Source of the DNA: Glandiceps talaboti
Taxonomy: Eukaryota; Hemichordata; Enteropneusta; Spengelidae
DNA length: 35,000 nucleotides
Direction: 5' to 3'
Assembly (NCBI RefSeq): GCF_964340395.1
Contig: NC_135552.1
Location: forward strand, 3,879,701-3,914,700
A model generated the notes under the pieces. It did no database searches, had not been told where the DNA came from, and saw nothing but the letters and a program-made list of their open reading frames with translations. How positions within the stretch are numbered: position 1 is the first letter of the stretch; each line of letters begins with the position of its first letter. The position numbers and the translations under genes are program-made. Below, piece by piece: positions 1 through 9,754 of the stretch.

Positions 1-182
1 TGCGTAGTTCTCAATAATACATGCCGCTTTAAGACTCCAATAGCTAATCCATCAGATATAGTGGAAATATTTCAGTATAAGATACTTAATCGACCGGATG
101 GGATTGAGTACGGGTCAAATAACAATTCTTTATTTGAACGATTACTACAACTCGCCATTCTGTTCTTTCCATTCCCTTTCAG

Positions 183-286
183 TTGATGCAATATGCAATG
201 CCTCAGGACTTGGTTTCAACGGATACCATAGCAACGGTAAACCAAAATGGGACCTTGTGACAAACGTCCACTATATGACATTTTTG
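183..286 (+). CDS. Gene 1 coding exon equivalent to gene 2 exon 9
   Basis: Acceptor CCTTTCAG ends at 182 and the donor GTAAAT starts at 287. The exon enters in phase 1 and leaves in phase 0. It encodes DAICNASGLGFNGY, then KPKWDLVTN. It is 104 nt, the same as in gene 2. Bases 1-182 are the preceding intron. Confidence 0.92.
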
Positions 287-3200
287 GTAAATATTAATTA
301 TTCTTATTTAACTTAGCTTATGTTTGGAATATATTCATTATTTTCTTGTAAACAAACGCACAACTGTGAATTTTGTTCTGGAGCACTCGGTATTTGTGTC
401 ATTACACCCTTTACATACAGTCTTCAGTGAGTGGCACAGAATGAGTCACGTTGGATGGACTAGTGACACAAATTGACCTCAATTTGCATAGAGCGAGCAC
501 TGTTTGTCTTCTATTTTCCCCAGGGCACTATTCACGTAGAACGAAAGTCCTATTGGCGATTTGCTTTGACTATGGTGCCAGAGAATGTAATGTGTTTTAT
601 ACTACTGCTAGACCTACTTAGCCAATCAGAAGCCTTGATTTCTGTTGGTTATATGGAGCCATAACCCACTCTTTCTTAGGGATGTGACCTATATTACGCT
701 CAGCACTCAATTTGCATGCAACAAATTACACAAAATTTTGAAAAAAGATCCGTTTGAGCCAATCACGCCGTAGTATAAGTAAGATAGACAACTCGTTCGG
801 TAGGGTTATGTGCCAAAAACTTGGGGCTACCGGCCTCGTTTATTGGCACATAACCCTCCCGAACTAGTTTACTATATATTACATAAACACCTGACTATGA
901 GGGCGCTAGTAGACACGTCGACATCATATTACCCCATTTGTTGTGATGTAGCAACTGTTTCCTTTGGTTTCAGCTTCCGACAATAGTTGCTGAATAACAA
1001 CCTTTGGGATAATATCTGTATAGCCATGCAATAAATGCATATTACTTCCACTGCAATTTCCTAACTGTATTTTGGAATAGTTTTAGAATGTAAAATATTT
1101 TTTATTTTTTCTCAATTCTGTAACAAATGGGTAATAAATTATAGTAACGTTATATTTACAATTTTAGCGAGCAACGAGTTTAAAAGAACACGTTGACAAC
1201 TGGAACATAGGGACAGCTCGATGGCTGAAGTGCGTTTGTTACGACCGTGTACCATTCTTAAAGGAAATGAGTACATTCCTGCTATCTGCCGTGTGGCATG
1301 GGTTTTTCATTGGGTATTATTGGTGTGCGACAACCCTCACACTCCTGGTATTGGCATCCAGAAAGGTAGGGGACATCAGTGTACAAACTCGCATTAACCC
1401 TATATCTCTTTGTTGTACATACAACATGTAATAGTGAAGCATATTCAGTGGAACGGTTTTTTTGTTGTTGTTCGTCTATGCATAACTTGTAGCTACTGCC
1501 CGTTCGCATACACCACAAGAGTTTAACTAAATTAATGCTGTCATTTTTAGGACAGCTTCATGTCTGTAATATAAATTCGAAATGAATATTCTTCAGTTGA
1601 AGGAATGTTTGATACAGCTACCGTGGTGTTCATTTCTGGCTGCATTTCCATCAAGATAATGCAATATAAAGTATTCTCAAAATGGAAGTGCCATAGGTCA
1701 TTCACATAGTCGATGCTCATAGATGGCATATAATGCTAAACAGTTTAATTCATATTACAGGTTCGACGCAATATCCGTCCATACTTCCTCAAAAGCAGTC
1801 AAAGAAAGAGAGTTTATGATTGGATAACGTGGTTTATTAGTGCATTCTCTACTGCCTACTTTACCGTGTCCTTCCCAATGATAACGTTTGAACGTAACAT
1901 GGCATTCTACAGGTAGGCGATTTCAATGTAACATGGCATTCTACAGGTAGGCGATTTAAACGTAACATGGCATTCTACAGGTAGGCGATTTGGAGGTAAC
2001 ATGGCATTCTACAGGTAGGCGATTTGAAGGTAACGTGGCATTCTACAGGTAGGCGATTTGAAGGTAACATGGCATTCTACAGGTGGGCGATTTGGACGTA
2101 ACATGGCATTCTACAGGTAGCCGATTTGAACGTATCATGGCATTCTACAGGTAGGCGATTTGAACGTAACATGGCATTCTACAGGTAGGCGATTTGAATG
2201 TAACATGGGATTCTACAGGTAGGCGATTTGAATGTGACATGGCATTCTACAGGTAGGCGATTTGAATGTGACATGGCATTCTACAGGTAGGCGATTTGAA
2301 AGTAACATGGCATTCTACAGGTAGGCGATTTGAACGTGACATGGCATTCTACAGGTAGGCGATTTGAACGTAACATGGCATTCTACAGATAGGCGATTTG
2401 AACGTAACATGGCATTCTACAGGTAGGCGATTTGAATGTAACATGGCATTCTACAGGTAGGCGATTTGAAGGTAACATGGCATTCTACAGGTAGGCGATT
2501 TGAATGTAACATGGCATTCTACAGGTAGGCGATTTGAACGTAACATGGCATTCTACAGGTAGGCGAATTGAATGTAACATGGCATTCTACAGGCAGGCGA
2601 TTTGAATGTAACATAATGAAGTGTAATATATAGAGAGGTCGACCACCTGCCATGATGGCACTGTTCATGAAAGGACAAAAATAACCACGACTATAATATT
2701 GATACCAACTGGATATTGATATGTTTAAAAATGAAATTGAAAAAAGAAAAGTTAAACGTGTAGTTGAATCCACATTGTTCATGCACTGGACAGGTCCAGA
2801 GCAATTTTAAAGTCAAGAACTGTTTTCGCTAGGATAACGTGCTCTCCGACTGGTTAATTGTTTCAGTGATATCCGATCTATCTAGATTTGACACGTTTAG
2901 TAAGTGTCCTCTGGTCCTGTCGGTTTGCCAGTGGGTAAATCCCATTCCCAGGTTAATTTTGTTAAACCCATTGAGAAAACGGAATACTGGGATTAGCCCC
3001 TCACTCCCTCCCCGCCCCTTATCCTTCTTTCTTTATTGTTGCTACCTTTAATCAATCCAACTAACTTAAATTTCCCATTTGATTGCCGTCAAACTTACGC
3101 GTATTTAAAACATATATTTGCATATCTGTGAATTGTTTTCAATCACTAGTGTGTCATCTGATGACCTGTAATTTCCCTTTACTAAAACATTTTGCTTGTT

Positions 3201-3384
3201 TTCTATTTACAGCTCTCTATATTTTGGTGGTCATATCATTACAATTCTGGTGATTTTGATACTACCCAATACTAAGCCTGTCAAGAAAACTGAACTCAAC
3301 AGCAATGACATGATGTATGAAACAGGCTCTGGTTCAAATGGACAGATGCAAGATGGACGTCTTACAGCAAAGAAAGACCTATGA
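183..3384 (+). CDS. MBOAT1/2-type lysophospholipid acyltransferase, paralogue 1 (3' part; join 183-286, 1168-1365, 1761-1912, 3213-3384)
   Basis: Membrane-bound O-acyltransferase, expected to transfer a fatty acyl group from acyl-CoA to a lysophospholipid in the ER membrane. Seen: four exons with AG/GT borders that read in one frame (207 residues plus stop) and match the C-terminal half of gene 2 exon for exon. The first exon has the G-x-GF-x-GY and WDL motifs. The second has DNWNIGTARWL and SAVWHG, which carry the family's conserved Asn and His. The third and fourth add hydrophobic segments and a polar tail ending KKDL, a KKxx ER-retrieval signal. The upstream exons lie beyond the left edge. 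No frame breaks are visible, so the gene looks functional. The family (MBOAT1/MBOAT2) is clear; the exact substrate cannot be read from the sequence. Confidence 0.9.
440..780. repeat. Dispersed repeat, copy in gene 1 intron
   Basis: Shares several blocks in the same order with 4330-4500, for example AGGGCACTATT, AGTCCTA and GATTTGCTTTGACT. The family is not identified. It is followed here, as at the second copy, by a foldback. No coding potential is seen. Confidence 0.6.
790..869. repeat. Foldback (inverted repeat), about 30-bp arms
   Basis: The left arm contains GTTCGGTAGGGTTATGTGCC and the right arm GGCACATAACCCTCCCGAAC, its near-perfect reverse complement, around a short GC-richer loop. 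It lies in gene 1 intron 9 and is likely a small non-autonomous element. Confidence 0.85.
901..1022. repeat. Imperfect foldback related to 4517-4647
   Basis: The left half (GATGTAGCAACTGTTTCC) pairs imperfectly with the right half around GACAATAGTTGCTGAATAAC. A related foldback with the same GTAGCAACT core is at 4517-4647. Confidence 0.6.
1168..1365 (+). CDS. Gene 1 coding exon equivalent to gene 2 exon 10 (catalytic motifs)
   Basis: Acceptor ATTTTAG, donor GTAGGG, 198 nt, phase 0 at both ends. It encodes VDNWNIGTARWLK and FLLSAVWHGFFIGYYW. The Asn of DNWN and the His of WHG are the conserved MBOAT pair. About 12 of 66 residues differ from gene 2, for example IGYY here against FSYY there. 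Confidence 0.93.
1761..1912 (+). CDS. Gene 1 coding exon equivalent to gene 2 exon 11, whose 3' end seeds a minisatellite
   Basis: Acceptor CATATTACAG, 152 nt, starting in phase 0 and leaving two bases (AG). It encodes VRRNIRPYFLKSSQ and ends ERNMAFYR. The last 26 bases (1887-1912) plus the donor GTAGGCGA form unit 1 of the 34-bp array. Reading through the donor gives TAC AGG TAG, an immediate stop, so the first donor is the only one that keeps the frame into the last exon. Confidence 0.92.
1887..2614 (+). repeat. 34-bp minisatellite, 21 full units plus a 14-bp partial, derived from an exon end and its 5' splice site
   Basis: Exactly 714 bp (1887-2600) are tiled by 21 units of 34 bp, followed by 14 bp of a further unit. 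Each unit holds the last 26 bases of the coding exon, then GTAGGCGA. Unit 1 spans the real exon-intron border. Nineteen units keep GT after CTACAG. Unit 15 has AT (2389-2390) and unit 21 has GC (2593-2594). Units are nearly identical, with changes clustered around the GAACGTAA part, which suggests recent or ongoing amplification. Confidence 0.95.
3213..3384 (+). CDS. Gene 1 last coding exon
   Basis: Acceptor TTCTATTTACAG; the first base completes an AGC codon. It encodes SLYFGGHIITILVILILP, a membrane segment, then a polar tail ending AKKDL and TGA. The KKDL end fits the KKxx COPI-dependent ER-retrieval signal. It is one codon shorter than gene 2 (172 versus 175 nt). Confidence 0.92.
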
Positions 3385-3600
3385 CGAAATGATTGGCACA
3401 AGTTCCTTAATTGTTAGCTATCAGTTGCAATCAAGGCAGAGAATGCACAATGTGCTTCCTTACAGTATCGACTTTGTTGATATACAAATATTATCACCAT
3501 GGTGATATGAGACATCAGCATTCCATACTTCCTATCACGGCGGTGCCTTGTCTACAGCACTATTTGTAGACGCCAATAAAGGGTCATATCTATATTCAAA
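3385..3600 (+). other. Gene 1 probable 3' UTR with AATAAA at 3575-3580
   Basis: The non-coding sequence after the stop keeps short similarities to the gene 2 flank, for example ATTGGCAC after the stop, CATTCCA-ACTTC, and GCC-A-TAAAGGGT. AATAAA at 3575-3580 sits about 190 bp after the stop and is the likely poly(A) signal. Gene 2 has AGTAAA at the equivalent place. Confidence 0.55.
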
Positions 3601-3986
3601 TGAACCATTGACGTTAAAAGGCGTAGAGATCTTCCCCTGCTGCCGCAAATCATCGTCTCCACTGTGTATACGTAACATGGTCAAGATTATATGGAGAAAT
3701 ATTTATACCTATGCATTTTAAGTATAACATTGCCCAATGGAGATAGCTAGGAAGCGGTCTTTTAAAGGAACATACATTTTCTCTGGAGCCCAAGTTCTCA
3801 TGTTTGTAACATTGTTTTTTGAAGAAAATGTTGTTTAATTAATGATAACATACAGACTCTTTATTCTGTATATTTCTTAATATTAATAATTTAATGATGA
3901 TGAATGACAATTTGTATATTGAAATAAGTTTTCTAAGATTTATTTTTTCATAATTTTAATGTCACTACCTTACTTTCTGTTCCACA

Positions 3987-4192
3987 GAAATTGAATACCT
4001 TCATGTGAATAAGCTTATAAAATAACCTTGCATTTGCATATTAACATAAATTGAATACCTTCATTTGCATATTAACATAAATTGAATACCTTTATAGGAA
4101 TATAGACATAAATGGAATGCCTCCACACAAATATTTAACATTAATTCAACACCTTCAGTTGAATATTAACCTAAATTCAATACTTCAGTTGA
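3987..4192 (+). repeat. Degenerate 31-bp tandem repeat
   Basis: The core ATTGAATACCTTCA and variants recur at about 3990, 4050, 4081, 4112, 4144 and 4174, that is every 30-32 bp with one unit eroded. It is AT-rich and non-coding. Confidence 0.75.
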
Positions 4193-4329
4193 TGAATGGT
4201 TATTTTTATGACGAATATATTTTGTATTGGACATTTCTTCATACTGCTCTTTGTAACATTTGAATCTGATTACCTAATTTGAATATATGTTAGATTTATT
4301 TTTAACACATTATTTTCATATAGCTATCA

Positions 4330-4500
4330 GTGATTGGCTTGAATCGTGTGACGTGGTATGGACTATTCACCCATAGTGACCTCACCTTGCATACAATTTT
4401 CCCTAGGGCACTATTACAGTAGATGGAAGTCCTACTGGTGATTTGCTTTGACTCTGGAAAGAAGCCTTACCAGGAATGTGATGCGTTCTAAAAACATTTA
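4330..4500. repeat. Dispersed repeat, second copy of 440-780
   Basis: Similar blocks in the same order as 440-600 (GGCACTATT, GGAAGTCCTACTGG, GATTTGCTTTGACT). The degree of divergence suggests an old copy. Confidence 0.55.
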
Positions 4501-4516
4501 TTGCTTGGCCATATTC

Positions 4517-4647
4517 GGGCACTCGTAGACGTCATATTACTCCTCATACGGTTAATGTAGCAACTATATTTCCCTCGGCTTTCAGCCTTGGGGGAATAGT
4601 TCCTACATAACATCCCATGGTGTAATAATATATGCCTACTAGTGCCC
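4517..4647. repeat. Foldback element, about 60-bp arms
   Basis: The left arm begins GGGCACTCGTAGAC and the right arm ends CTACTAGTGCCC. The arms pair imperfectly along their length, with the centre near the CGGCTTTCAGCC tract. Related to 901-1022. Confidence 0.7.
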
Positions 4648-4887
4648 TCATAACCAGGCAAAAAGTATATATTAGCATATGTACGCGACACCAAAATCAA
4701 AATTCAAGTCAGTTTACTATATGTTAACATTAATGGTAGCGATATAGGAAATAGGATAACCTGTCATTGCATATTTGACAAAGAAGGTGTGATGACATCA
4801 TGAGAACATGATAGTATTGTATTTATTTGTATTTTCCATGAAGCAGAAATAAAGATCAATTTGTTGATTCGTAAATTCATTCCGATT

Positions 4888-5046
4888 TTAGGTATCTGTG
4901 TCCTCTACTGTCAACTCTGTGTTATCAAAGTCATAGGGTCTACATGTACGGCAGTCTCCATCAAGTGAATTGTCAGTATATTTTTCCTTAGAATCATACC
5001 ACAAGAGTTTGTATTCCGATAGTTCATCTAGACGACGTTCACACAT
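4888..5046 (-). CDS. Possible terminal coding exon of an unidentified minus-strand gene
   Basis: On the minus strand the sequence after a CATATAG acceptor-like site is open for 52 codons to TAA at 4888-4890. The predicted peptide is acidic and polar (ERRLDELSEYKLLWYDSKEK near its start, TVEDTDT at its end). A minus-strand AATAAA lies about 60 bp further on (4822-4827). No family is recognised and no partner exon is found upstream, so this may be chance. Confidence 0.2.
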   Translation of the reverse strand: MCERRLDELSEYKLLWYDSKEKYTDNSLDGDCRTCRPYDFDNTELTVEDTDT

Positions 5047-5837
5047 CTATATGGTTGATGATAATACCAAGTTGGCTGGTGTTTGTTCCATATGTTCCAT
5101 ATTCTCTCAAATTCAGACAAGATACCATTTTATTAATCTTTTAACTTGTGACCTCCAGTACTCGAGTCAAATAGCAGCTGTTTTAAGCTTGAAACTTCTG
5201 GGTCATATATCCCTACATTATTTCAAACATTTCATTTCAACCATGTGTCCCTCGTACAAAGCTGTTTACTACGCTGACTAATATTAGATTTTAGACTCTA
5301 AGTTATATTTTAGAGAAAAGCTGTTGTCCGGGGACCAGGCGATGAGCGATATCTAATATCTGACCCTAATATTAGACATTAGACGATATTATCCGATAAC
5401 ACATATATGTGCAATGTCCCGCTGTCATCGCAGTAAACAGGCTACCCAATGTGCTGCTGATGTAATGAGGGAATCTTAAATAATTGAAGATTATTGAACT
5501 AATAATTGAATTCTTTCTGGGTGCAGCAGTTTGGAGATACATGTAGTGATACTTGTTTAGTCGCCCTTCTTTCTACATTGTCAATTATTCATACTCGAGA
5601 GGAGGCCACACCAACGTCATGGTCAAGTATTCCTATGTTCGTCTTATCACGTCCATGACCTTACTCTTTGAGACATTTTCTGATAAATGTTCGTCAAAGG
5701 ACAACTTATTGACATACATATATAACATCTTGTTTAGTGGTCTGAGCTCAAATCCGTTAATTATCGTGGAAGCTATAGGATGAAATGACAATGGAATATG
5801 ATTTGTTATCATTTGTGTAAGTTATCTTAATATTAAA

Positions 5838-6795
5838 AGCATGATGATCCTGTCAGTGATATGTAAATTGGCTCTAAAACGTTATTCTCCAAAACTACTG
5901 TGCCGATTGGGCAGAAATTTGGTGGAAGCGTTCTTATGGGTGTTTAGATTAAGAATTGTTCATGACAAGATGATCCCATCAGTGATATGCAAATTAGGGC
6001 TAAAATGTATCTTTTCAGTCAAAAAAACTTTAATTCCAAAACTACTGTGCAGATTGGGCTGAAACGCAATGGGAAAGCATCTGGGGATATGTATATGAAG
6101 CTTAAGGTGTATTCAGATCAGTGATATGCAAATTAGATCTAGAAATCTAAATATTGGTCAAAAACTTATCTTTCGAAAACTACATGGTGAATGGGGCTGA
6201 AATTTGGTGGGGTTGTTTCTGGAGGTGTTTATCTGCTGTTAATCTTCAAAACATTTGTCAAAACTGACCCTAGCAACCATGTCCACGCCCTTAGCAACAG
6301 TCTAATGAAGATATATATTACAAAGTTAACGATGGATGGGTAGGCAGGGGGATAAAGATTCTAAAAAATGAATGCAACTATGCCTAGCAACAAGACCACG
6401 CCCTAGTAACAGCATGGTGGCATATTGCAAGCATAAACACTAGGTAGGGAGTATGTGAATACAGATTCTAAAATGTATGCTATTATGCCTAGCAACAAGG
6501 CTGTGTCCATAGCAACAGCCAAATGGGGTGTATGTTGCAAAAATAATAACAGGGATTAATATGCAAGTGAATGAAGATTTAAAAAAAATGCATGCAAATA
6601 TGCCTAGCAACATGACCACGCCCATAGCAATAGCTAAGTGGTGGTGTAAATTTCAAAGATAAAAACCAGGATTGGTAGGTAAGTGAATAAAGATTCTAAA
6701 ATGTATACAAATATGCCTAGCAACAATACCACTCCCATAGCAACAACTAATTGATGATGTGTGCGTTGCAATAATAACAACATAGATGGCTAGGA
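5838..6795. repeat. Composite dispersed repeat, copy 1 (A modules then five B modules)
   Basis: A modules (about 130 bp, three copies) carry CAGTGATATGCAAATTAG, a track such as AAAACTACTGTGC, and ATTTGGTGG. They are followed by five B modules of 106-114 bp starting at about 6268, 6381, 6486, 6601 and 6714, each with TGCCTAGCAAC and CCACGCCC followed by ATAGCAACA. The same A-then-B order is seen at 25345-26245. No ORF of note; the family is not identified. Confidence 0.85.
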
Positions 6796-7592
6796 AAGTT
6801 GATAAACTTTCAAAAATTGACACAACTGACCCATTAACGAAGATTCTTCCAATACCAACTACAATAATGGTGTATATAAAAAAATTTACAAAAAAATAAT
6901 CAGAACTAAACCCTTTATAAATAGTTTTTTAGACAATCCAATTTTCATTGACATTTAAAAAAATTGCACATAAAGTATACAGTTGTCCTACAACGCTATT
7001 TGAGCTATTTTGGGGGCAATAGTGTTGTTACGGACGAGAATTACTTTTGTTGCAGGTCTGCGTCTAGTCCTAATTTCAGACGGCACAGTAGTCGATTCTG
7101 ACAATAGAGAGACGTATGTATACGTATTCTTGTTAGATTCAAGTTTGATTCCGTCTGCAAGCAGGATGACTTCTGCGCGTCCCCTTGGATATTTTCTCTA
7201 GCCTTCTTATGATTTTTACAAAAAGGGTCATTATCACAACGATAAGACAGTATAAATTCTTCAAACTCGACAGGATCGTGCATGGATAATTAACTGAAAA
7301 GCTCATAGAGAAGAATTGCATTTAAAAAATACACCATCTAGATGCGTTAGAGATCTATTTGGATACCTGTGTATTAGCAATAATGATTTATTCAAACACA
7401 TAATAATTCCCAGAGGAATTACTAAAGGTTACAAAGCAAAGATGAAATGAGTAAAAATAAAAGAAAACTGAAGTATCCAAAAAATTAATGTTACAGATGA
7501 AAGGGAAAAACTAGTAATCTATTACATAATTGATACATTTTTACATGCTGATGTGCGTTAATAAATGAATTAGAAGAGTAGGTGTTACCGTC
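6796..7592. other. Intergenic stretch without an identified gene
   Basis: AT-rich. A minus-strand frame at 7041-7283 (80 codons) and an overlapping one at 7139-7321 with a hydrophobic stretch are open, but neither resembles a family I know and neither has convincing splice context. Confidence 0.5.
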
Positions 7593-7877
7593 TCATGTCT
7601 CAACTTTAATGTTTATATATTGTGTGACATTAATTATAATATTATCATTAGTCATTAAGCTTACGGATATGAATTTTAAATCATTCGCTAAATTTTCGAA
7701 TGTAGGCACATACGTTTTAATCTTTTCAATTAATGTTTGTCTATGGAAGGGGATATACTGGGCAGGTTAATAACAAGTGTGCCTCATCTTCAACATTATT
7801 TAATTTATTAAACATGTTCTTGCCTTTAGAGGAGGTTTCCCATTTCTATCCTTAGATTGAGACACAATAGTTTGCGT
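7593..7877 (-). pseudogene. Decayed C-terminus of a non-LTR retrotransposon reverse transcriptase
   Basis: Read on the minus strand, successive frames give LCLNLRIEMGNLL, then NNVEDEAHLLLTCPVYP, then RQTLIEKIKTYVPTF and on to a TGA at 7593-7595. The ED-x-HLLL-x-CP-x-Y pattern, preceded by an LRLG-like motif, is typical of the zinc-binding tail (zf-RVT) after the reverse transcriptase of LINEs. At least one in-frame stop and two frameshifts break it. No reverse transcriptase catalytic core is seen nearby, so this is a 5'-truncated fossil. Confidence 0.7.
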
Positions 7878-7969
7878 CGTTCAATGATATGGGCCAATGG
7901 GTGACTTTGACTCTAGACCGAAGTAAATAAGCATTATCAAATAAGGGAGCCATCAGTATTTACAAGAGG

Positions 7970-8095
7970 GGAGGGCAGGGGGAAATCACACATGGTCTGT
8001 TAAGTAAAACACGACCCTCCCCCATTCTCCATTTGTAAAAATGACCCTCCCCTTTGTTCCATTTTGTAAAACATGACCCTCCCCATGAGAATTGC
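7970..8095. repeat. Short tandem CCCTCCC repeats
   Basis: Three spaced copies of TTGTAAAA-x-ATGACCCTCCCC-like units. A looser copy of the same theme recurs at about 9055-9145. Non-coding. Confidence 0.6.
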
Positions 8096-8426
8096 ATATA
8101 CTGAAAGTTAATCAATATTCCCATTATAGTATTATGATTTTGAGAAAGCAATATTAGTACATATAAAGTGACAAACAGTAAAAAACTGGCTAGTGACCTT
8201 TCTCTTATAATCATACACAATCTAGTTAGTATCTAAAACGTGCTTTCCATGTCGTGCATATTCTGTCTGATCTGGTCACTTGTAAAGGTTCCCTGATATC
8301 ATTGTCATCATCATCACCTTCACCTTCAGTATTGCCATTTTCAGTGTCACTCTAATCTGACTCACTGGTACTACTTGAGTCAGTACATGTATCACTGTCC
8401 ATGTTCTCTATGTCATTCAAAACTAG

Positions 8427-8462
<36 letters not shown>
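8427..8462 (+). repeat. ATC microsatellite, 12 units
   Basis: A perfect run of ATC trinucleotides. The methionine-rich frame on the other strand is only this repeat. Confidence 0.97.
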
Positions 8463-8785
8463 TTTTCAAATGGAACATTTATTCGTATTTGCCCTAGATA
8501 TATACAATGAAGTGCTAAACTATGTACAAAAAGAAGACAGTTAGCAAAATACGAGTGATTTGGCTTTGTAAAAGTAAATGTTCCTGATAAAATTAAATAG
8601 GGTGAATTGAACAACGGTGGATTATATATTTCAGTGTGAAGTAGATGTGTACAATTTGGACAATGGTATAAAGAATTTTAAAATGTTACAAGGATTTGGA
8701 AGTTTGGATAAACAAGAAGTTTGAAAAGTTACATAGTGTTCATTGTTCATATGTAAAAACAGGGAGGTAGCGTAGGAATACATAT

Positions 8786-8842
8786 ATCATCATCATCATC
8801 ATCATCATCATCATTATCATCACTGCTATCATCACCATCATA
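8786..8842 (+). repeat. ATC microsatellite, interrupted
   Basis: About ten ATC units, then interrupted ATTATC and ATCACC variants. Confidence 0.92.
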
Positions 8843-9358
8843 TTTTAACAACCACATTCACGGACAGTGATAAGGTGAGATGGTACACTCAACAAAATGC
8901 ATCGTTTTATCAAACAATTTCTTACAATATGTGTATTTTTATTTTTGTATTTTGGCATGTAAAGTACGCAATGAGTGTTCATCTCACGTTTACATCTCAA
9001 AACACACAAAACAAATTGACAATAATTGAATCTTGGTCACAAAACTACGGATTGCAAAATGTGACCTTCCCCCAAATATTGTAATGCAAAATATGACACT
9101 CCCCCAAGAACAGGTTTGTAAATGTTACCCCTCCCTCCTTGTAAATACTGAAGGCTCCCTAAAGATAACAGCGATCACATGTGACTACATGTTGGTGATG
9201 TTACGCTGCACCACGTTGCATGATGGAGCAGCGGGTATAATGTCGAAGATGAGGCACTTTTCATTGTAGTGCTGATTTTGTGATGTCGACCTTTCTCCTC
9301 ATATCAGCGGGCATTGATACATAGCTCGAGATAGTGGAACTGTGGGAAGATACAGGTG

Positions 9359-9566
9359 CAATCAGATTAAAATCTGATGTGGTGAAAGCGGCTAAATGCT
9401 GTATTTACCTCTATTTCCATCGTTTTATGACGTTTGTTTTTGTTCGGAGTGTCACTCGGAACAAAAACAAACGTCACAAAACGATGGAAATATATATCTA
9501 TTTCGAAATAGAGGTAAATAAAGCATTTAGCCGCTTTCACCACGTCATTGAGATTTTAACAGATTG
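9359..9566. mobile_element. Foldback MITE, copy 1, with 9-bp target site duplication
   Basis: Non-autonomous element made of two long arms. The left starts CAATCAGATT and has GTGGTGAAAGCGGCTA; the right has TAGCCGCTTTCACCACG and ends AACAGATTG. The flanks are ATACAGGTG (9350-9358) and ATACATGTG (9567-9575), a 9-bp duplication with one mismatch. The second copy at 33621 has a perfect 9-bp duplication. Long terminal inverted repeats with 9-bp duplications fit the Mutator/MULE superfamily. It ends 122 bp before the gene 2 start codon, so it lies in the promoter or 5' UTR. Confidence 0.88.
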
Positions 9567-9688
9567 ATACATGTGTTACTCATCTAAATATTACGTAATG
9601 CGTGTTTCTGACCGGCCAATCCCCAATCATACGCAGACATCGACAAGTACTAGCAGCAACCTGCACCACAACTACAACATTGATCGAT

Positions 9689-9754
9689 ATGGCGCCTGGC
9701 TTACAATATGTAGTGTCGACAGTGTGTCGTCTTACGGGAGTTGCGGAGACAGAA
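9689..9754 (+). CDS. Gene 2 exon 1 (first coding exon)
   Basis: Encodes MAPGLQYVVSTVCRLTGVAE and two more residues, then the donor GTAAGT. Phase 0. The short N-terminus is cytosol-facing or lumenal before the first membrane segment of exon 2. No TATA box is evident upstream. Confidence 0.85.

Noticed and set aside
1282-1518. Minus-strand 78-codon frame over the catalytic exon of gene 1
   Set aside because: Shadow of the plus-strand exon, which has family motifs and matching splice sites.
1887-2614. CRISPR-like regular array
   Set aside because: The units are contiguous 34-bp direct repeats with no unique spacers, and unit 1 is part of a eukaryotic coding exon.
7041-7321. Two overlapping minus-strand frames, one with a hydrophobic segment
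   Set aside because: No family match, no convincing splice sites, and they overlap each other in different frames.
8423-8614. Minus-strand frame with a run of methionines
   Set aside because: The run is the ATC microsatellite read on the other strand; the rest has no similarity to a known protein.
9602-9688. Upstream extension of gene 2 exon 1 from a GTG at 9602
   Set aside because: Eukaryotic initiation at GTG is unlikely, and the first in-frame ATG at 9689 has a good context and family-like length.
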